Positions 56,994 to 64,000 of a DNA stretch of 64,000 nucleotides are shown here, piece after piece. A program made the translations under genes and the position numbers. This stretch comes from Fragum whitleyi (Eukaryota; Mollusca; Bivalvia; Cardiida; Cardiidae): positions 46,503,565-46,567,564 of the forward strand of contig OX411555.1 of the NCBI GenBank assembly GCA_948146395.1. The letters run 5' to 3'. Under the pieces are notes generated by a model. The model was given only the letters and a program-made list of their open reading frames with translations. It ran no database searches and had not been told where the DNA came from. How positions within the stretch are numbered: position 1 is the first letter of the stretch; each line of letters begins with the position of its first letter.

Positions 56994-57175
56994 TACAGTC
57001 AAACCTGTCTTGAGCAAGCACCTAAGGGACATTAAAAAAGCACTTGCTTAAGACAGGTGCTTGCTTAATACAGCTCAATTTCAGTGCTAATTGTTGATTT
57101 GGGAAGTCAGTGGCTGTTTGCTTAAGAATGGTTGGTTGCTGAATACAGGTGGCCGCTAAGACAGGTTTGTCTGTA
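56994..57175. mobile_element. TIR MITE, 182 bp, family T
   Basis: Left TACAGTCAAACCTGTCTTGA, right the complement of TACAGACAAACCTGTCTTAG. Inside are CTTGCTTAAGACAGGTGC and similar repeats. TA flanks. A leftover end lies at 5863-5878. Probably Tc1/mariner-related. Confidence 0.75.
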
Positions 57176-57398
57176 TATTGATTAAAGAAAAAAAGTCTGA
57201 AACTTGTACTTTTTGCTCTTCTTAATGGTCATGTTTGCTTATTGGGAATTTAGTCACATTTGCAAATCTGATTTTGTAACATGGATTTATCTGCTGTTGA
57301 ATTAAAAGATTAACAAATTGAAGTTATCAGATTCTGTTATTGTCATACAGATCTTCCTTAATTTGTTTTCATGTCATAATTACATTTTTGATAACCAG

Positions 57399-57570
57399 CA
57401 AAATGGCTCTTAAAAACAATGTGAAACATTGAGAAATTGCTTTTAACAAGCAATTTCTTCATTTTTCACAATGTTTTCTTCCTACAAAGACTTACAAAAT
57501 TTGATATGATTGAATTTGCCTTCTGTAATATCTGCAAAGTAAAAAATTTTGTCATCTTGTAAAAGGTTAA
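57399..57570. mobile_element. P1-like MITE, diverged
   Basis: Central hairpin GAAATTGCTTTTAACAAGCA followed by ATTTTTCACAATGTTTTC as in P1, and an AAAGGTTAA end. The left terminus is unclear. Confidence 0.45.
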
Positions 57571-58539
57571 AGAACTACCGGTAACTGGTATGCAGGGCTT
57601 GTGTTTGAACCTCAAACCAGGGATTTGACCCCTTAAAATCTGTAAATACCTTTATTTGACCCTTAAAAATTTCTCCAAATGGGATCATTTTGACCCCTTG
57701 ACAGAAATTTCTAAGGGTCAAAACTATTAGTTTTCTTTCAAATTTTAAATGAATGATCTTATATCCTATTTTAAGGTTTACAAATTAATCGCTTACTTCA
57801 TATCTATACAAGAAAAGGTGAATTGACTCTCTAAACAGCAAAATTATACTCATGACTTGCTCTTTTGAACCCTTTAGTTTTTACCCCAAGTATTTCATGG
57901 TTAAGGGGTCAATGACTCTTTAATTTCAAACACTTACACAAGCCCTGTTTTGTAAAAATAAGAATATAGTTAATTATCACCCGCGTTGAGAACAAAAAGT
58001 GTAGGTTTCCCATCAACTGATAGATGGGGAATAAAAGTTGGAAGTCGTGCCAAGAACAATCCCAGGTATCTGTATAATGTCTTTACCATCACGTTCCCAA
58101 ACTTTGATAGAACGACTGGAAGATTGTTTTTGCCTGTTACCAAATACATAGAAAATGACTCTGTCCATTACATCAGATAGACTGGCTACTATTGCCTTAG
58201 TTCCTAGTTTTAATTTATAATTTTGTATTTCTCATGGAAGCTTTTTGATCCAAGTCTTTGATACTGACAGGTGGTGATTCCCTTTCCAGAGACAAGGGAT
58301 TGAATTGAAATGTTCTAAATGAACTTGTCAGATTTAATTCCCTTTAATGAAGAGTTTGACAGGAAGACTAAATTGCAAAATAAATTAAGATTATCGAGGC
58401 TGAAAGTTCATATTCCCTAAGCCTTTTGAGTTCTCTCTACTCTAAATTTTCTATTTGAAATTTTATAACAATTTATATTTTGTATGAAAGATGAATTAAT
58501 AAGAAAAGAGAATTTAGTTGGTCTAAGCTATTTCTTTTT
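57571..58539. other. Intronic stretch, no exon seen
   Basis: Downstream of GINS4 exon 6. AT-rich, with TGACCCCTTAAAATC-like short repeats near 57650-57720. The frame at 57986-58180 has no splice support. No fit to the missing SLD5 C-terminus. Confidence 0.4.
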
Positions 58540-60420
58540 GGCTCCACTGGGGCTATTGTCATAGCGTTGTGTCCGTCGTGCGTCCCTCCGTCCGTCCGTC
58601 CGTGCACTCGGTCGTAAACTTTTTGTTTAAAAATCTTCTCCTCAGAAACAAATGGATGAATTTCAACCAAACTTCACAGGAATGATCCTTGGGTGACCCT
58701 CATTCAGAGTTGTTAAAGAAATTTGATCCAATCAAAAAACTGGATTTAATGGGCGTGGCTAATTTCCAAATATGGTAAAAAGTGAGTTTTCTCAGATTCT
58801 AATACATGGATACCAATCAAATTTTGCATGAATGATCCTTGGCCAACCCTTTATCAGTCTACAAAAAATCATTGTGATCAGATGGAAAATATGCATTTTA
58901 TGGGCAGAGGACATTTCTCTATACATGTATGTTACATAGTGAAAAATTTGAAAATCATTTTCTCAGAATGTAACTCATGGATATCAACCAAATTTAAGTG
59001 GAATGATCTTTGAGTGACCCTTTATCTGTCTACCAAAAATCATTGTGATCAGATGGAAAATATTCATTTTATGGATGGAGGTCATTTCTCTAAATGTTAT
59101 ATAGTGGAAACTTTGAAAATCATTTTCTAAGAATGTAACTGATAGATTTCAACCAAATTTCACAGAAATGATTATTGAGTGACCCTTTATCAGTCAACAA
59201 AAAAATCATTGTTATCAGATGGAAAATATGCATTTAATGGGTGGAGGTCATTTCTCTATATGTAAAATACCGAAAACTTTGAAAATCATTTTCCCAGAAT
59301 CTAATTTTTGGATATCAACCAAATTTCACTGGAATGATCCTTGAGGGACCCTTAATTAGTGTACCAAAAATTATGATTGGGTGAAAAATATCCATGTTAT
59401 GGGTGGAGGTCATTTCTCAATATGTTATATAGTCGAAACTATGAAAATCATTTTCAGAATGTAACTGATGGATATCTATCAAATATTTTTGGTATGATCC
59501 TTGAGTGACCCTTTATCATGCAGCCAAAGATTATAATACCCCCCACCTACGAATTAGAGGGGGATATATTGGTTTCAACATGTCTGTCTGTCTGTCCATC
59601 CGTCCATCCATCCGTCCGTCTGTAGACCTTTTTGTTTTAGGACTCTAACTCAAGAACAAAGTGACCTAGAATCATCAAACTTTATACAAATGTAGCTTAT
59701 GACCCAAGGAAGTGCCCTATCGATTTTGGGTCACATAGGTCAAAGGACAAGGTCACAGTCAGCCTTTGATCAATTTTCGTTTCAGGACTCTAACTCGAGA
59801 ACCAAGCGACCTACAATCATGAAACTTAATGCAATTTTTGCTTATAACCAAAAGAAGTGACCTATTATTTTTGGGTTGTATAGGTCAAAGGTCAAGGTCA
59901 CTGTCAATTTTTGTTCAAATTTGGTTTCCAGACTCTAACTCAAAAACAAAGTGACCTAGAATCATGAAACTTTATGTAAATACTGCTTATGACCCAAGGA
60001 AGTGCTCAATTGTTTTATGGTCACATATGTCAAAGGTCAAGGTCACAGTCAGCTTTAGTTCAATTTTCATTTTCACTAACTCAAAAACCAAGCGACCTAG
60101 AATCACGAAATTTTAGCAAATGCTGCATATGACCTCAATATCAGTGACAAACACATCCTGCACTAATAGCACTTGCATTCTGACAAAGTGCTTGTGGGGG
60201 GTATAAGTCCCCTCTGCTACAGTTCTAGTTTTTATTGGATGAAAAATATGTCTTTTATGAGTGGAGGTCATTTCTCTATTTGTTATATAGTTGAAAATTT
60301 GAAAATCATTTTCAACTTCAGTAGAACCCCAAATATCTAAAAATCTAGTCAAAACTTTCATTTGATTTTACAAGAATTTCAAGCCTGTGGAGCGACTCAA
60401 GCCATTCATGGCTTTTTAGT
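58540..60420 (+). mobile_element. Repeat-cored element, family A, copy 2, interrupted
   Basis: 5' GGCTCCACTGGGGC (the 5' hairpin is deleted). Leader GTCCGTCGTGCGTCC, about six units of about 165 bp. 3' CCTGTGGAGCG, hairpin AGCCATTCATGGCT, TTTTAGT. Interrupted at 59534/60230 by a family C element. Confidence 0.85.
59535..60229 (+). mobile_element. Repeat-cored element, family C, nested in a family A element
   Basis: 695 bp. 5' AATACCCCCCACCTACG folds with AGAGGGGGATAT. Leader CTGTCTGTCCATCCGTCC, then about three units of 145 bp with GGACTCTAACTCAAGAAC, AAAGTGACCTAGAATCAT and GGTCAAAGGTCAAGGTCAC. 3' GTGGGGGGTATA faces the 5' motif; end CAGTTCTAGT. In family A units without the insertion the site reads ATTATTTTGATTGG; here ATTAT and TTTTATTGG flank it, without duplication. 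Confidence 0.85.
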
Positions 60421-60624
60421 TTGTGGAGTGCTTTCTTAAATTCTTTGTTCTTAGGAGACTCAAAAAATGTCTTGTGTTATAATGAGTTAATTCTTATCCT
60501 TCCAAATCTGAATTCATTTCAAACTAATTGCCAATTTATACTGACACAGTTTTTCCCACAATACTAAAGCAGAAGCAGGTAGTGTATGCTAAGATAAGAC
60601 TGCATGTCTTTTCAGGCTAATCAT

Positions 60625-60710
60625 AATATCGAGGGGTCAGTGCAATACCATTGTTAGTGCCTATAGATATATAGGTACTTACAATGGTATTGTGCTGAAC
60701 CCTCAATATT
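60625..60710. repeat. Hairpin repeat, family S2, copy 2
   Basis: AATATCGAGGGGTCAGTGCA and ACCATTGTTAGTGCC face GGTACTTACAATGG and TTGTGCTGAACCCTC. About 40 bp per arm. Confidence 0.82.
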
Positions 60711-60929
60711 GGCTACCAAAGCATTATGTTCAACAGAAATGTGCCATGAATAGCATGAGAAAGTTTAGGTCAAAGAATATGTATAGTTATACACTATATA
60801 CATCATAAATAGTGTATAGGGACTAATGATACGGCATTTCCTCTAATAATAGTGCCCTCCCTAACAGTAGCACCCCTACATTTGTTACAAAGAAAATCCA
60901 ATCCAAATGCCTTCATTTTAGGAATTTTT

Positions 60930-62300
60930 AGCTCCACTGGCTGAAAGCCACTGGGGCTATTGTCATGGCGTTGTGTCCGTCGTGCGTCCGTCCGTCCGTC
61001 CGTCCGTCCGTGCGTGCGTCCGGTCGTAAACTTTTCTTTAAAAATCTTCTCCTCAGAAACTACTGGATGGATTTCAACCAAACTTCACAGGAATGATCCT
61101 TGGGTGACCCTCTTTCAAAGTTGTTCAAGAAATTTTGATCCAATGAAAAACATGGATTTAATGGGCGTGGCTAATTTCCAAATATGGTAAAAAGTGAGTT
61201 TTCTCAGATTCTAATCAATGGATACCAATTAAATTTTACATGAATGATCCTTGGGTGACCCTTTATCAGTCTACAAAAAATCATTGTGATCGGATGGAAA
61301 ATATGCATTTTATGGGCGGAGGTCATTTCTCTATATGTTATATAGTGGAAACTTTGAAAATCATTTTCTCAGAATGTAATGGATGGATATCAACCAAATT
61401 TCACTGGAATGATTCTTAAGTGACCCTTTATCAGTCTACTAAAAATCATTGTGATTGGATGAAAAATATGCATTTTATGGCCGGAGGTCATTTCTCTATA
61501 TGTTATATAGTGGAAACTTTGAAAATCATTTTCTCAGAATATAACTGATGAATATCAACCAAATTTCACTGGAATGATTCTTAAGTGACCCTTTATCAGT
61601 CTACTAAAAACCATTGTGATTGGATGAAAAATATGCATTTTATGGGCGGAGGTCATTTCTCTATATGTTATATAGTGGAAACTTTGAAAATCATTTTCTC
61701 AGAATGTAACTGATGGATATCAACCAAATTTCACTAGAATGATCCTTGAGTGACCCTTTATCAACGTACCAAAAATTATTTTGATTGGATGAAAAATATG
61801 CAATTTATGGGCAGAGGTCATTTCTCTATATGTTATATAGTGGAAACTTTGAAAATTATTTTCTCAGAATCTGATATTTGGATATCAATTAAATTTCACT
61901 AGAATGATAATTGAGTGACCCTTTATCAGTGTACCAAAAATTATTTTGACTGGATGAAAAATATACATTTTATGGGTGGAGGTCAATTCTCAATATGTTA
62001 AATAGTGGAAACTATGAAAAACATTTTCTCAGAATGTAACTAATGGATATCAATCAAACATTTTTGGTATGATCTTTGGGTGACCCACTATTATGCAGTC
62101 AAAAATTAATTTGATTTGATGAAAAATATGTCTTTTAATAGCAGAGGTCATTTCTCTATCTGTTATATAATTTAAACTTTGAAAATCATTTTCAACATAG
62201 GTAGAACCCCAAATATCTAAAAATCTAGTCAAAACATTTATTTGCTTTTACAAGAATTTCAAGCCTGTGGAGCGACTCAAGCCATTCATGGCTTTCTAGT
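60930..62300 (+). mobile_element. Repeat-cored element, family A, copy 3, complete
   Basis: 1371 bp. 5' AGCTCCACTGGCTGAAAGCC closes a hairpin. Leader with (GTCC)n. Eight units with a period of 165 bp (CTATATGTTATATAG starts at 61331, 61496, 61661, 61826). 3' CCTGTGGAGCG, hairpin AGCCATTCATGGCT, TTCTAGT. The reference copy for the family. Confidence 0.88.
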
Positions 62301-62961
62301 TTGAGACTTCTTCTCTAATTTTGGATGAATTTCCTCAAGGAAATCTACCTCAAATTAAAGGGAAAAGGGCCTAAAAGACATCAGTTTTAAAGATTTTTAA
62401 ATCAGAAATGCATACTAAATAAAAGCTCCCTGACCATATTATGGTTAGCTCCAGTGAGTGTTTATTAGGAGAAATATGGTACATATTTACAAGGCTCTGG
62501 TTTTGAGGGGAAGGGCATTGTAAAAATTAGGGAAAATCTTAGAATAGTACAAAATAAATGAAAAATTACATTAAAATTGTATTGAAGAAAAAGGATATTG
62601 TGCTGAATGAAGAAAATGCTGGGTTTAGGATTGTTCATTGAATAATTAAACAACTTAACTCAAGAAGATGACAAACATGGTCAAATTGCCCATAATTAAT
62701 ATGTTAAGCATTGTAAAACGTGGCCTGAACTTGACCTAATACTCGCATGATGTTACTATTTATAGTTAATTGTGTCAAGTTCAAGTGTAACGTGATCCAC
62801 ATGGGGTTCTTTTAGTTACCAAAATATCATAACATTGGCTTTGCGAAGCTATAGTTACAGTGTTTGAGTATCATGTGTAGAATAGGTTTTATCATTTTAG
62901 AAAACTGAGTAAACAAGAATGTACAGAGCTGTTATTTTATTTTTCTCAAATACATTCTATC

Positions 62962-63039
62962 TCAAGGGGTCAGTGCAACACTATTGTAAGTGCCAATATA
63001 TTTATAGGTACTTACAACAGTGTTGTGCTGACCCCTTGA
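62962..63039. repeat. Hairpin repeat, family S2, copy 3
   Basis: TCAAGGGGTCAGTGCAACAC and ATTGTAAGTGCC face GGTACTTACAACAG and TGTGCTGACCCCTTGA. The most perfect of the three. Confidence 0.85.
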
Positions 63040-63135
63040 ATTGTGTTTTATATGTAGAAAAAAAAAAGAAAAAAATGTGTAAAATCTGAGGGGCAAAATT
63101 TTGCTTGAGTAGTGTCTCTTGATAAGGTTTAACTG

Positions 63136-63368
63136 CTAACCCTTTCCTGGATTACCAAATTTTGGACCTGTCCAAATTCAAAGGTTTTGCAGACGAAATT
63201 TTAAGGTAGATTTAATTTGAAAAATAACCAACCATTCAGTAGGGTAGAAAATAGTGTGGAAAAAGAAGAAATTGCTTGTCAGAAGCAATTTCTTCTTTTT
63301 TCACAATGTTTTCTCAATCATAAAACAACAGGCATGTAAAAAGCAGGGATTAAACAGCAAAGTGTTAA
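63136..63368 (+). mobile_element. TTAA-flanked MITE, family P1, copy 4
   Basis: Left CTAACCCTTTCCTGG, right GCAAAGTGTTAA. Central GAAATTGCTTGTCAGAAGCA hairpin. One end base changed at the left TTAA. Confidence 0.8.
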
Positions 63369-63437
63369 ATGAGAAAAAATATTTTGAAGTTTCATTGCGA
63401 AAATCTCCCACGCAATCCTAAATTTTTATGACTCTGA

Positions 63438-63497
63438 ACCGCCACAATATGATTGAAAGATTGTTGAAAGTGGCGCAAACCCCCATTTAAACTAACA
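63438..63497 (+). mobile_element. tRNA-derived SINE, family S1, 3' fragment
   Basis: ATATGATTGAAAGATTGTTG and GTGGCGCAAACCCCCATTTA match the 3' end of the S1 SINEs. Confidence 0.55.
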
Positions 63498-63582
63498 ATA
63501 CATGCACATCCCTTGCTATTGCAGTCCATGGGCGGGTATCAAAATATTGATCATTTTACATTATTATGTAAATATATAATAC

Positions 63583-63715
63583 GTACTTAGTGTTTTGTAT
63601 GAGAAAAAATATCTAACAAGGTTGGGAGAATTGATAATTGTCGAGGCTCTGCCGAGACAATTATCAATTCCCAAGACTAAGTTAGATATTTTTCATACAA
63701 TACACTAAGTATGTA
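63583..63715. repeat. Long foldback hairpin, family FB, copy 3
   Basis: A 133-bp palindrome. Left TACTTAGTGTTTTGTATGAG, AAATATCTAAC, GAATTGATAATTGTC. Right GACAATTATCAATTC, GTTAGATATTTTTCATACA, ACTAAGTATGTA. Loop GAGGCTCTGCCGA. The arms are about 60 bp with few mismatches. Confidence 0.85.
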
Positions 63716-64000
63716 TCATATTTATCTTATAAACCCTATTTTCCTTGTTTTCGTCGATGTTTCTAACAGAAATGCAAGTTTCTAAAAATAACCACATTAT
63801 ATCATTGTTCTAAAAATAACTATGTGATATCATAAAAAATATCATACAGGATGTTATCACACGGATATTTGTTTAGTTACAAGATAAATATACTTAGCAC
63901 AGTCTTGCGCTGAACGGTTAATATTGCCAATATATGATCTATAATATTTTCAATCACACAGATATTAATCCACTTTAACTTAATTCAAGAGAAAATTGGT

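Noticed and set aside
57986..58180. Candidate for the missing GINS4 last exon
   Set aside because: The frame shows no resemblance to the SLD5 C-terminal domain and no acceptor in the right phase.
61331..62160. CRISPR-like or satellite array
   Set aside because: A 165-bp period with no short spaced repeats, bounded by element termini; it is the core of a family A element in a eukaryotic genome.

Overview
The window looks like nuclear DNA from a bivalve mollusc. It is AT-rich, its genes are split by GT-AG introns, and its intergenic and intronic space is filled with short interspersed elements. Many of these carry an internal array of about 145-190 bp repeats behind a GTCCGTCGTCCGTC-rich leader, as described for bivalve elements such as pearl and BIV160. 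tRNA-headed SINEs with a GGCGTTAAAC-type 3' end also fit molluscs. I cannot name the species.

Three protein-coding loci are supported. (1) Minus strand, 4726-4902: the first coding exon of a probable METTL27-like methyltransferase, whose remaining exons I cannot find. (2) Plus strand, 18876-20273: an uninterrupted 465-residue sugar transporter of the SLC2/GLUT family. (3) Plus strand, 33589-52842: six exons of GINS4 (SLD5), a subunit of the GINS replication-fork complex. They join in frame into 188 codons plus two bases. The last coding exon (about 35 residues) is not visible and probably lies beyond base 64000.

Layout: 1-18 kb is sparse, with the METTL27-like exon, a CT microsatellite, SINEs and hairpin MITEs, and long stretches with nothing recognisable. 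18.4-21.5 kb holds the transporter with repeats on both sides. 22.9-32.7 kb is a block of nested repeat-cored elements. 33.3-38.7 kb holds GINS4 exon 1, a recent LTR element carrying a nested TIR element, and a 1.38 kb TIR element that itself contains another TIR element. 39.3-64 kb is the rest of GINS4, with introns full of repeat-cored elements, TTAA-flanked MITEs and palindromes.

The most interesting signal is in the repeats. At least four families with unrelated termini (A-D here) share one plan. Each has a 5' terminal motif that starts straight after T and folds into a hairpin, the complement of that motif again near the 3' end, a short terminal hairpin (not seen in C), and a TCTTG/TCTAG-like end. 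Two nested copies (54814-55105 and 59535-60229) have readable empty sites in sibling repeats and show insertion between T and T without target duplication. This fits non-autonomous Helentron/Helitron2-like elements. Separately, one TIR family makes 10-bp target duplications, includes a complete element of only 70 bp, and has ends within about 160 bp upstream of the start codons of both the transporter and GINS4.
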